DNA of 64,000 bases. Source: an uncultured Prevotella sp. (GTDB lineage Bacteria > Bacteroidota > Bacteroidia > Bacteroidales > Bacteroidaceae). The DNA lies in assembly GCF_946407605.1 (NCBI RefSeq), contig NZ_CAMJOS010000006.1:62001-126000 (forward strand), read 5' to 3'. Made by a program: the position numbers and the translations under genes. Positions within the stretch are counted from its first letter, which is position 1; every line of letters starts with the position of its first letter. A model generated the notes under the pieces. It worked only from the letters and a program-made list of their open reading frames with translations, searched no databases and was not told the DNA's origin. Below, one piece after another: positions 26,720 to 36,082 of the stretch.

Positions 26720-27652
26720 ATGGCAGTAGAAGAATCAAGATGGGCAATACTGTACTGTCCGAAGAAAGGATGGTTCAACACACGCAAGCGATGGAGCCGG
26801 CTGCAGCAGGAGCTGGACGCACGCAGCATACACTATGACTTCGTGCAGAGCGAGTCGGTGGAAAGCGTGGAGCGACTGATGACGATGCTCATCAACAACG
26901 GCTACAGAACCATCATCATCGTAGGTGGCGACACAGCACTCAACGATGCCGTGAACTGCTTGATGAGGCAGGAGAAGATGGTGCGCGACCAGGTGGCGCT
27001 GGGACTGGTGCCCAACGGACTGGCCAACGACTTTGCACGCTTCTGGGGCTTCGACGAGGACAACGACGCACAGACCGTAGAGTGGCTGCAGGCACGCAGG
27101 GTGAGAAAGATTGACGCAGGATGCATCACCTATCGCGACAAGAACGACCAGGAGCAGCACCGCTACTTCGTGAACTGCATCAACATTGGACTCACTGCCG
27201 ACATCATGAACCTGCGCATACAGGCTCGACAGGTGCTGGGCTCACGACAGCTGGCCTTCCTGTGGTCGCTGGTGCCCATGCTGTTTCACCCCCACGACTA
27301 TAAGATGCGACTGGAGATAGACTACGACGTGGTGGAACGCAGCGTGATGACGGTATGCGTGGGCAACGCCAGAGGCTACGGACAGACACCCAGCGCCACA
27401 CCATACAGCGGACTATTGGACGTGTCGGTGGTCTATAACCCCAAGATAAAACAGCTGCTCGAGGGCCTGTGGCTGCTGGTCACAGGACGCTTCCTGAACC
27501 ATAAGAGCGTGCACCCCTATCGCACCCGCGACATGAAGGCCGACACAGGCAAGGCGCTGGTGGGCGTCGACGGACGACTCATAGACCGACCCGTGGGCGA
27601 ATATCGCATCCATGTGGAGCCGGAGGTCATCAACTTCCTGATTCCTGCGTAG
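26720..27652 (+). CDS. Diacylglycerol kinase family lipid kinase
   Basis: ILYCPKKGWFNTRKRW...NNGYRTIIIVGGDTALNDAVNCL...LGLVPNGLANDFARFWGF. Confidence 0.87.
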   Translation: MAVEESRWAILYCPKKGWFNTRKRWSRLQQELDARSIHYDFVQSESVESVERLMTMLINNGYRTIIIVGGDTALNDAVNCLMRQEKMVRDQVALGLVPNGLANDFARFWGFDEDNDAQTVEWLQARRVRKIDAGCITYRDKNDQEQHRYFVNCINIGLTADIMNLRIQARQVLGSRQLAFLWSLVPMLFHPHDYKMRLEIDYDVVERSVMTVCVGNARGYGQTPSATPYSGLLDVSVVYNPKIKQLLEGLWLLVTGRFLNHKSVHPYRTRDMKADTGKALVGVDGRLIDRPVGEYRIHVEPEVINFLIPA

Positions 27653-27685
27653 AAAATAATGCAGCGCAAAAAAAACACGATAAGA

Positions 27686-27728
27686 GCCGAAAAGGGGACC
27701 AAAACAACCGCTTTTCGGTTTTTTTTCG
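27686..27728 (+). terminator. Intrinsic terminator
   Basis: CCGAAAAG...CTTTTCGG followed by T8. Confidence 0.8.
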
Positions 27729-27779
27729 TAAAAAAGCAAAATAATTGCCCAAATATTTTGTTATCACGAGAAAAATGCG

Positions 27780-27787
27780 TACTTTTG
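27780..27787 (+). promoter_or_regulatory. -7 box (TACTTTTG) with TTTG at 27757-27760
   Basis: TTTG-N19-TACTTTTG upstream of the glycogen debranching gene. Confidence 0.65.
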
Positions 27788-27842
27788 GAAAATCAAATCT
27801 AAAACGAGAATTATTAACAAAATTACAAAACCTATAGGACCT

Positions 27843-29792
27843 ATGAGTTATTTACGATTCGAGAAAGCCGTGATGACAAATCTGGAGGAAAGCCTGCGTC
27901 GTGAATTGCTCCGTACCAACCGCAGTGGTGCTTACAGCGCATCAACACTGGTGGACTGTAACACACGTAAGTACCACGGACTGCTGGTGGTGCCTGTGCC
28001 AGAGATTGACGATGAGAACCATGTGCTCTTGTCGTCGCTCGACTGTACAGTGGTGCAGCACGGAGCAGAGTTCAACCTGGGACTCCATAAGTATCAAGGC
28101 AACAACTTTAGTCCCAAGGGACATAAGTACATCCGTGAGTTTGATGCCAGCCTCGTGCCTACCACCGTCTATCGCGTGGGAGGCGTCATCCTGAAACGTG
28201 AGACCATCTTCCAAGCCTACGAGGACCGTATCCTCATCCGCTATACGCTGGAGGATGCACACTCAGCCACACTGCTGCGCTTCCGTCCGTTCCTGGCATT
28301 TCGCAGCGTACGCCAGTTCACACACGAGAACTCGGTGGCCAGCCGTGAGTACCAGCAGGTGGACAACGGCATCAAGACCTGTATGTACAGAGGCTATCCT
28401 GACCTCTTCATGCAGTTTAACAAGAAAAACGAGTTTATCTTCCAGCCCGACTGGTATCGCGGCATAGAATATCCGAAGGAGCAGGAGCGCGGCTACGCCT
28501 CTAACGAGGACCTCTACGTGCCTGGCTACTTCGAGCTGCCCATCAAGAAGGGCGAGAGCATCGTCTTCGCTGCCTCAACATCGCAGATCAAGTCGAGCTC
28601 GCTGAAGGCGCTGTTCCAGAAGGAGATTGACCTGCGCGTGCCGCGCGACAATTTCTACCACTGTCTGGTTACTGCCGCCCATCAGTTCCACAACCGCGAG
28701 GCTGACGATACCCGCTATCTGCTGGCTGGCTATCCCTGGTTCAAGTGTCGTGCACGCGACACCTTTATCTCGCTGCCTGGTCTGACGCTGTCTATCAACG
28801 AGGCCGACTACTTCGAGCTGGTAATGAACACCGCCGAGCGGGGTTTGCGCGAGTTTATGGAGGGTAAGCCGCTGACGGTAAAGATTTACGAGATGGACCA
28901 GCCCGACGTGCCCCTCTGGGCCGTATGGTCTATTCAGCAGTATGCCCGCTATATGGGTCGCGACAAGGCCTTCGAGAAATACGGCAAGCTGCTGCAAGAC
29001 ATTATTATATATATAAAGGATGGCAAGCATCCCAACCTCAGGCTCGACGACAACGGACTGCTCTTTGCCGACGGACGCGACAAGGCCATCACCTGGATGA
29101 ACTCTGTGGCCAACGGCAAGCCCGTGGTGCCCCGTTCGGGCTATATCGTAGAGTTCAATGCCCTGTGGTACAACGCCCTGAAGTTCTGTGCTTCGATGGC
29201 TGCCGAGAAGGGCGACGCCAAGGGTGCCGAGGCGTTGGAGAAGCTGGCCCAGAAGACCAAGCAGTCGTTTGTCGATACGTTTGTCAACGAGTACGGCTAT
29301 CTGCTCGACTATGTCGATGGCAACATGATGGACTGGAGCGTTCGCCCCAACCAGATCTTCGCCGTAGCACTCGACTACTCACCACTCTCGCAGCAGCAGA
29401 TGAAGAGCGTGGTGGATATCTGCACACGCGAGCTGCTCACACCCAAGGGACTGCGCTCGCTGTCGCCTAAGAGTGGCGGTTACAACCCCATGTACGTAGG
29501 TCCGCAGACACAGCGCGACTATGCCTACCATCAGGGTACGGCGTGGCCTTGGCTGGGCGGATTCTACATGGAAGCCTGCCTGAAGCTGTATAAGCGCACA
29601 CGACTGTCGTTCGTAGAGCGTCAGATGGTGGGCTACGAGGACGAGATGGACTATCATGCCATCGGCACCATCTCAGAACTGTTTGACGGTAACCCACCGT
29701 TCCATGGTCGCGGAGCTATGTCGTTTGCCATGAATGTGGCCGAGATCCTGCGCACCATGAAGCTGTTGGAAAAATATTCATATCAGAAGTAA
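27843..29792 (+). CDS. Glycogen debranching enzyme (amylo-alpha-1,6-glucosidase, GH133-like)
   Basis: LLRTNRSGAYSASTLVDCNTRKYHGLLVVPVPEIDDENHVLLSSLD...AGYPWFKCRARDTFISLPGL...YNPMYVGPQTQRDYAYHQGTAWPWLGG. Confidence 0.93.
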   Translation: MSYLRFEKAVMTNLEESLRRELLRTNRSGAYSASTLVDCNTRKYHGLLVVPVPEIDDENHVLLSSLDCTVVQHGAEFNLGLHKYQGNNFSPKGHKYIREFDASLVPTTVYRVGGVILKRETIFQAYEDRILIRYTLEDAHSATLLRFRPFLAFRSVRQFTHENSVASREYQQVDNGIKTCMYRGYPDLFMQFNKKNEFIFQPDWYRGIEYPKEQERGYASNEDLYVPGYFELPIKKGESIVFAASTSQIKSSSLKALFQKEIDLRVPRDNFYHCLVTAAHQFHNREADDTRYLLAGYPWFKCRARDTFISLPGLTLSINEADYFELVMNTAERGLREFMEGKPLTVKIYEMDQPDVPLWAVWSIQQYARYMGRDKAFEKYGKLLQDIIIYIKDGKHPNLRLDDNGLLFADGRDKAITWMNSVANGKPVVPRSGYIVEFNALWYNALKFCASMAAEKGDAKGAEALEKLAQKTKQSFVDTFVNEYGYLLDYVDGNMMDWSVRPNQIFAVALDYSPLSQQQMKSVVDICTRELLTPKGLRSLSPKSGGYNPMYVGPQTQRDYAYHQGTAWPWLGGFYMEACLKLYKRTRLSFVERQMVGYEDEMDYHAIGTISELFDGNPPFHGRGAMSFAMNVAEILRTMKLLEKYSYQK

Positions 29793-29804
29793 GGAGGGCC
29801 GACT

Positions 29805-31076
29805 ATGAAAGTATTAATGTTTGGATGGGAGTATCCTCCTCATGTATTCGGTGGACTTGCCACCGCTAACTACGGTATATCAGAGGGCTTGAAGGCACAG
29901 GGCGACATCGAGACGGTGCTTTGCCTGCCCCACCCCTTTGGTGATGAGAGTCAGCACGCCTGTCGCATCGTGGCTATGAACGCTGTGCCTATCGCTTGGC
30001 GCGATGTCAGCTACGACTACGTCAGACAGCGTGTGGGCAATATCATGGACCCAGAATATTACTTCAAGTGTCGTGAGCATATCTATGCCGACTTCAACTA
30101 TATGCACGTCAACGACTTAGGTGCTATGGAGTTTGCCGGAGGCTATCCCAGCAACCTGCACGAGGAGATCAACAACTACTCGATCATCGCTGGCGTCGTG
30201 GCTCGTACGGAGGAGTTCGACATCATCCACGCACACGACTGGCTCACCTTCCCTGCTGGCATCCACGCCAAGCAGGTCAGCGGCAAGCCCCTGTGCATAC
30301 ATGTTCACGCCACAGACTTCGACCGCAGCCGCGGCAAGGTGAACCCCACCGTCTATTCTATCGAGAAGAACGGTATGGACCATGCCGATTGCATCATGTG
30401 TGTGTCTGAGCTCACACGACAGACGGTCATCAACCAGTATCATCAGGACCCGCGTAAGTGCTTCACAGTACACAACGCCGTATATCCGCTGCCGCAGGAG
30501 TATCAGGACATCCCACGTCCTGACCATACGGGCAAGGAGAAGGTGGTGACCTTCCTGGGACGTATCACCATGCAGAAGGGACCTGAGTATTTCGTCGAGG
30601 CCGCTAATATGGTGCTGCATCGCACACGCAACGTGCGGTTCTGCATGGCTGGCTCTGGCGACATGATGGATGCGATGATCTACCTCGCTGCAGAGCGTGG
30701 CATCGCCGACCGCTTCCACTTCCCTGGCTTTATGCGAGGCAAGCAGGTGTACGAGTGTCTGAAGGCCAGCGACGTCTATGTCATGCCTTCTGTATCAGAG
30801 CCCTTCGGCATCTCGCCCCTCGAAGCTATGCAATGCGGCACGCCCTCTATCATCTCGAAGCAGAGTGGCTGCGCCGAGATTCTGAACAACTGCATCAAGG
30901 TGGACTACTGGGATGTGCATGCGCTGGCCGACTCCATCTACTCTATCTGTGTCAACGAGTCGCTCTTCAACTACCTCAAGGACGAGGGAAAGAAAGAGGT
31001 GGACCAGATTACGTGGGAGAAGGTGGGTCGCTGGATTCGCACACTCTATCGTCGCACACTCGGCTGGGAAGACTAA
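29805..31076 (+). CDS. GT4-family glycosyltransferase (glycogen synthase-like)
   Basis: MKVLMFGWEYPPHVFGGLATANYGISEGL...IIHAHDWLTFPAGIHAKQ...VYVMPSVSEPFGISPLEAMQCGTPSIISKQSG. Confidence 0.92.
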   Translation: MKVLMFGWEYPPHVFGGLATANYGISEGLKAQGDIETVLCLPHPFGDESQHACRIVAMNAVPIAWRDVSYDYVRQRVGNIMDPEYYFKCREHIYADFNYMHVNDLGAMEFAGGYPSNLHEEINNYSIIAGVVARTEEFDIIHAHDWLTFPAGIHAKQVSGKPLCIHVHATDFDRSRGKVNPTVYSIEKNGMDHADCIMCVSELTRQTVINQYHQDPRKCFTVHNAVYPLPQEYQDIPRPDHTGKEKVVTFLGRITMQKGPEYFVEAANMVLHRTRNVRFCMAGSGDMMDAMIYLAAERGIADRFHFPGFMRGKQVYECLKASDVYVMPSVSEPFGISPLEAMQCGTPSIISKQSGCAEILNNCIKVDYWDVHALADSIYSICVNESLFNYLKDEGKKEVDQITWEKVGRWIRTLYRRTLGWED

Positions 31077-31111
31077 TTTAATTAAGAATTAAGAGTTAAG
31101 AATTAATAGTT

Positions 31112-32518
31112 ATGAAAACAATTTGTTTATATTTCGAGATACATCAGATTATTCATCTGAAGAGATACCGTTTCTTCGATATCGGTACCGACCATTACTA
31201 TTACGATGACTACGAGAACGAGCGTAGCATCAGTGACATTGCAGAGCGCAGCTATATGCCCGCACTCAACACCCTGCAGCAGATGATCAAAGAGCACGGC
31301 AAGTACTTCAAGGTGGCTTTCTCGCTCTCAGGTACTGGCATCGAGCAGCTGGAGTATCATGCTCCTCAAGTCATCGAGAAACTGCAGGAGCTCAACGAGA
31401 CTGGCTGTGTAGAATTCCTCGCAGAGCCCTATAGTCACGGACTCTCGTCGCTGGCTAACCCTGAGGCTTTCGCTCGCGACATGAAGAAGCAGAGCGCCAA
31501 GATGGAGGAGCTCTTCGGCAAGAAACCTACTGTGGCACGTAACTCGTCACTGATCTATAGCGATGACATCGGCGCACAGATCGCTGCGCTGGGCTTCAAG
31601 GGCATGCTCACCGAGGGTGCCAAGCACGTGCTGGGATGGAAGTCACCACACTATGTGTACAACTGTAACATGGCACCATCGCTGAAGCTGCTGTTGCGCG
31701 ACGTAGAGCTGTCTGACGATATCTCTCTGCGCTTCAACAACGCCGAGTGGGAGGGCTATCCCCTCTTTGCCGATGCCTATATCGACCGCATCGCACGCTT
31801 CCCAGAGGAAGAGCAGATCATCAATATCTTCATGGAGCTGTCGGCACTGGGCATCGCTCAGCCCCTGAGTTCAAACATCCTGCAGTTCTTGCAGGCACTG
31901 CCCGCCTGTGCTAAGGAGAAAGGCATCACCTTCTCTACGCCTACTGAGATCTGCATGAAGACCAAGAGCGTGGGTGCCATCGACGTGCCTGACACGCTGT
32001 CGTGGGTTGATGAGGAGCGCGACTGCTCATGCTGGCTGGGTAACGCCATGCAGCGTGAGGCCTTCAACAAGCTGTATTCAGTGGCTGACCGTCTGCTCAT
32101 TGCCAACGACCCTCGCATCAATCAGGACTGGGACTATCTGCAGGCCTCTAACAACTTCCGCTTCATGACCACCAAGCCTTCTAACGTAGGTCTCGATCGT
32201 GGCATCTACAGCGGTCCGTTCGATGCCTTCACGAACTATATGAACATCCTGGGCGACTTTATCAACAGGGTCAACGCCCTCTATCCTGAGGAGATTGACA
32301 ACGAGCAGCTGAACTCGCTGCTGACCACCATCAAGAACCAGGGCGACGAGATCGAGATGAAGGACATCGAGATTGAGCGACTGAAGACCAAGTTGGCCAA
32401 GCTGCAGCCAGAGAAAAAAGAAGAGGAGCCCAAGAAGGCTGCCGCTCCAAAGAAGGCTGCCGCTAAGAAACCCGCTGCAAAGAAAGCTGCTCCAAAGAAA
32501 AAGGAAGAAGCTAAGTAA
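31112..32518 (+). CDS. GH57-family alpha-amylase-like protein with Lys/Ala/Pro-rich C-terminal tail
   Basis: MKTICLYFEIHQIIHLKRYRFFDIG...VARNSSLIYSDDIGAQIAALGFKGMLTEGAKHVLGWKSPHYVY...; tail KKAAAPKKAAAKKPAAKKAAPKKKEEAK. Confidence 0.92.
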   Translation: MKTICLYFEIHQIIHLKRYRFFDIGTDHYYYDDYENERSISDIAERSYMPALNTLQQMIKEHGKYFKVAFSLSGTGIEQLEYHAPQVIEKLQELNETGCVEFLAEPYSHGLSSLANPEAFARDMKKQSAKMEELFGKKPTVARNSSLIYSDDIGAQIAALGFKGMLTEGAKHVLGWKSPHYVYNCNMAPSLKLLLRDVELSDDISLRFNNAEWEGYPLFADAYIDRIARFPEEEQIINIFMELSALGIAQPLSSNILQFLQALPACAKEKGITFSTPTEICMKTKSVGAIDVPDTLSWVDEERDCSCWLGNAMQREAFNKLYSVADRLLIANDPRINQDWDYLQASNNFRFMTTKPSNVGLDRGIYSGPFDAFTNYMNILGDFINRVNALYPEEIDNEQLNSLLTTIKNQGDEIEMKDIEIERLKTKLAKLQPEKKEEEPKKAAAPKKAAAKKPAAKKAAPKKKEEAK

Positions 32519-32536
32519 TTACTGACAATCATCGTA

Positions 32537-32597
32537 TCGAAAAGGTCAGCTGGGAAACCGACTCTGGTAAGAGCTGGTCTCTGGCTGACCTTCGAAT
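32537..32597 (+). other. Strong hairpin (terminator or structured leader) between the GH57 and preA-like genes
   Basis: tcgaaAAGGTCAGC ... GCTGACCTTcgaa, 9-bp perfect stem extended by tcga pairing, about 33-nt loop. Confidence 0.65.
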
Positions 32598-32666
32598 TCT
32601 TTTAGGGGCGAAGGTCCCGTTATTCCTTTTTTCAAAAATTCGTATTAATTACTAACCAACCAAATT

Positions 32667-34112
32667 ATGAACATCTACGAGGAGGCTAACAGATGTCTGC
32701 TGTGTCAGGACGCACCATGTACCAAGGCCTGTAAGACTGGCGACCCAGCACGTGCTATTCGTGCCATCAGGTTCGATAACCACAAGCCTGCGCTGCAATG
32801 GGTGAAGGCCTGTACTGACGACGACCTGGAACGGGCCGAGCAGGCATGTATCCACTACAACTGGCCCATTCGCATCAAGGAGATGATGCGTGCCATTCAT
32901 CCTGATGATGTGACAGCGCCCTACCCTTCGCTGGCCATCGATTTCTGCGGCATCAAATGCGAGAACCCCTTTTTCCTGGCATCATCGGCAGTATGCACCA
33001 ACTACGAAATGGTGGCAAAAGCCTTCGAGGCTGGATGGGGCGGTGTGTTTTATAAGACCATCTGTCTGCAGGAAATCAAAGAGGTGTCGCCACGATTCGA
33101 CGCCATGCACAGTAACGCCACCCATGGCGACTTCTACGGCTTCCGTAATATGGAGCAGCTGAGCGAGAACCCCGTGGATATGGACTTCGACATACTGCGA
33201 CGGCTGAAGCAGGACTATCCCACGAAAGTGGTCATCGCCTCAATCATGGGACAGACGGAGGAGGAATGGATGAAGCTGGCAAAGATGGCGGAAGCGGCTG
33301 GCTGCGACGCTGTGGAGCTGAACTTCTCATGTCCGCAGATGAAGCATAAGGGCATGGGCAGCGACGTGGGACAGAGTCCTGAACTGGTAAAGACCTACAC
33401 CGCCTGCGTGAAGAAGAGCGTGAAGATACCCGTAATTCCTAAGATGACACCTAACATCACGCATATCGCAGAACCTGCGATGGCTTGCGTAGAGGCTGGG
33501 GCCGATGCTATCTCGGCCATCAACACCATCAAGAGCGTGACGATGGATACCTTCGCGGAGGTCACTGGACGGCGCACCATCTCAGGCTATTCTGGCAGAG
33601 CTGTAAGACCTATCGCCTTGCGTCACATCCTAGAACTGGCTCAGATGTGCGATGGAAGAATCGTGGAACTGAGCGGTATCGGCGGCATTGAGACATGGCG
33701 CGACGCAATGGAGTTCATACAGCTGGGATGCAGCAATGTGCAGGTGTGTACGGCTGTGATGCAATACGGCTATCGCATCATCGACGACCTGATTCTGGGT
33801 CTCCAGCGCTATATGGCAAAACGCGGTGTCAACGAGCTGCAGCAACTGGTGGGCGAGAGTCTGGAGAAGTTCCTGAACCCAGACCATCTGGATCGCGACA
33901 CCATCATCTATCCGAAATTCGACAAGGAGCTGTGCGTAGGCTGCGGACGTTGTGAGGTGTCGTGCTACGACGGAGGACACCAAGCTATTGTATTCAACTA
34001 TGAGACACGTCAACCCAGACTGATTGGCACGAAGTGCGTGGGTTGTCACCTCTGTCGACTGGTATGTCCTGCAGGAGCCATCGGCGTCTCGAAACGTATT
34101 CCGAAAAAGTAA
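32667..34112 (+). CDS. preA: Dihydropyrimidine dehydrogenase PreA-like protein with additional N-terminal cysteine-rich domain
   Basis: N-term RCLLCQDAPCTKACKTGDPARAIRAIRFDN; DHOD-like AIDFCGIKCENPFFLASSAVCTNYEMVAKAFEAGWGGVFYKT; C-term two 4Fe-4S motifs (CVGCGRCEVSC, CVGCHLCRLVCPAGAI). Confidence 0.88.
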   Translation: MNIYEEANRCLLCQDAPCTKACKTGDPARAIRAIRFDNHKPALQWVKACTDDDLERAEQACIHYNWPIRIKEMMRAIHPDDVTAPYPSLAIDFCGIKCENPFFLASSAVCTNYEMVAKAFEAGWGGVFYKTICLQEIKEVSPRFDAMHSNATHGDFYGFRNMEQLSENPVDMDFDILRRLKQDYPTKVVIASIMGQTEEEWMKLAKMAEAAGCDAVELNFSCPQMKHKGMGSDVGQSPELVKTYTACVKKSVKIPVIPKMTPNITHIAEPAMACVEAGADAISAINTIKSVTMDTFAEVTGRRTISGYSGRAVRPIALRHILELAQMCDGRIVELSGIGGIETWRDAMEFIQLGCSNVQVCTAVMQYGYRIIDDLILGLQRYMAKRGVNELQQLVGESLEKFLNPDHLDRDTIIYPKFDKELCVGCGRCEVSCYDGGHQAIVFNYETRQPRLIGTKCVGCHLCRLVCPAGAIGVSKRIPKK

Positions 34113-34151
34113 AAAGGTCTGTTTTTTCTTTGCGTTTCCCTCGATTTTCAC

Positions 34152-34159
34152 TACCTTTG
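34152..34159 (+). promoter_or_regulatory. -7 box (TACCTTTG) ahead of topB
   Basis: ctacctttgcag 9 nt before ATG 34168. Confidence 0.6.
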
Positions 34160-34167
34160 CAGTCCGT

Positions 34168-36054
34168 ATGATAGTATGTATAGCAGAGAAACCCAGCGTG
34201 GCGAAAGATATAGCGCGCATTATTGGCGCCAACAGCAGTCGCGACGGGTATATGGAAGGTAATGGATATCAGGTGACTTGGACGTTTGGACACCTGTGTG
34301 AACTGAAGATGCCAGAGGACTACACGCCCATGTGGAAGGCGTGGAGCCTGTCGGCACTACCCATGATACCACCACGCTTCGGCATCCGACTGAAGGATGA
34401 CGAAGGCATCAAGAAGCAGTTTGCCACCATCGAGAAACTGATGCAGCAGGCCGACGGCATCATCAACTGTGGTGACGCCGGACAGGAGGGTGAGCTCATT
34501 CAGCGATGGGTGATGCAGAAGGCGCAGGCTAAGTGTCCTGTGCAGCGTCTGTGGATATCGTCGATGACTGACGAGGCCATCCGTGAGGGCTTCGCCAACC
34601 TGAAAGACCAAGCGGAATATCAGTCACTCTACCTGGCAGGACTGTCAAGAGCCGTGGGCGACTGGCTTCTGGGCATCAACTGCACACGCCTCTACACCAT
34701 CAAATATGGTCAGAACCGTCAGGTGCTCTCCATTGGTCGCGTGCAGACCCCTACCCTCGCCCTCATCGTGAATCGTCAGAAGGAGATTGACAACTTCAAG
34801 CCAGAGCCTTACTGGGTGCTGGCCACCGTCTATCGCGATACCACCTTCACGGCTACCTCTGGTAAGTTCACCTCGAAGGAGGAAGGCGAAAAGGCCTTTG
34901 CTGCCATCGAGGGCAAGCCCTTCACTGTGACGAAGGTGGAGAAGAAAAACGGTAAGGAGACGCCTCCCAGCCTCTACGACCTGACGTCGCTGCAGGTGGA
35001 CTGCAACAAGAAATACGGCTTTTCGGCCGAGATGACGCTGAACATCATTCAGCAGCTCTATGAACAGAAGCTGACCACCTATCCGCGTGTGGATACAACC
35101 TTCCTGCCTGACGATGTCTACGACAAGTGTCCGCAGACCATGAACGGTCTGTTTCAGGTGAAAGTGGCAGGTCAGGCACCCTACGCTGACCTGATACGTC
35201 CCTTGGGTGGCAAGCCTCTGCTGAAGTCGAAGAAGGTGTTCGACTCATCGAAGGTCACAGACCACCACGCCATCATCCCTACTGGCATCGTGCCGCAGAA
35301 CCTCACTGACGTGCAACGTAAGGTGTACGACCTGATAGCACGCCGCTTCATCGCTGTCTTCTACCCCGACTGCAAGTTTGCCCAAACCACCGTGCTTGGA
35401 GAGGTCCAGCCTGTTGCGACTGAGTCGCAACAAACAGAACAGCCCACGCAACAAACAGAACAGCAGAAGGCCATAGAGTTCAAGGTCACAGGACGCACCA
35501 TTCTCGACCCAGGCTGGCGTTCCGTATATGCCAAAGACACACAGGCCGACGATGACGAGAAGAAGCCTGAAGAGGAAGAGCGCACGCTGCCTGTATTCGT
35601 GAAAGGCGAGAGTGGCGACCATATCCCCACACTGACGGAGAAATGGACCACACCTCCTAAGTACTACACCGAGGCCACACTGCTGCGTGCTATGGAGACG
35701 GCTGGTAAGCTGGTGGAGGACGAAGAGCTGCGCCGCGTGATGAAAGAGAACGGCATAGGTCGTCCGTCAACACGTGCAGCCATCATCGAGACGCTCTTCA
35801 AGCGCCATTATATCAAGAAAGAACGTAAGAACCTGCTGGCCACACCCACTGGCATAGAGCTGATAGACCTGATTCGCGAGGAACTGCTGAAGAGCGCCGA
35901 GCTGACAGGTATCTGGGAGAAAAAACTGCGCGACATAGAAGCGCAGAAGTACGACCCACAGCAGTTTATCAACGAGCTGAAACAGCAGGTGACGGAGATT
36001 GTGCGCGACGTGATCAGCGATTCCAGCAACCGTCGTGTGCCACCAGGACAATAA
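34168..36054 (+). CDS. topB: DNA topoisomerase III
   Basis: MIVCIAEKPSVAKDIARIIGANSSRDGYMEGNGYQVTWTFGHLCELK...RVQTPTLALIVNRQKEID...NGIGRPSTRAAIIETLFKRHYI. Confidence 0.95.
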   Translation: MIVCIAEKPSVAKDIARIIGANSSRDGYMEGNGYQVTWTFGHLCELKMPEDYTPMWKAWSLSALPMIPPRFGIRLKDDEGIKKQFATIEKLMQQADGIINCGDAGQEGELIQRWVMQKAQAKCPVQRLWISSMTDEAIREGFANLKDQAEYQSLYLAGLSRAVGDWLLGINCTRLYTIKYGQNRQVLSIGRVQTPTLALIVNRQKEIDNFKPEPYWVLATVYRDTTFTATSGKFTSKEEGEKAFAAIEGKPFTVTKVEKKNGKETPPSLYDLTSLQVDCNKKYGFSAEMTLNIIQQLYEQKLTTYPRVDTTFLPDDVYDKCPQTMNGLFQVKVAGQAPYADLIRPLGGKPLLKSKKVFDSSKVTDHHAIIPTGIVPQNLTDVQRKVYDLIARRFIAVFYPDCKFAQTTVLGEVQPVATESQQTEQPTQQTEQQKAIEFKVTGRTILDPGWRSVYAKDTQADDDEKKPEEEERTLPVFVKGESGDHIPTLTEKWTTPPKYYTEATLLRAMETAGKLVEDEELRRVMKENGIGRPSTRAAIIETLFKRHYIKKERKNLLATPTGIELIDLIREELLKSAELTGIWEKKLRDIEAQKYDPQQFINELKQQVTEIVRDVISDSSNRRVPPGQ

Positions 36055-36082
36055 AACAGGAAAGTTTGCGTTATATATAGGT

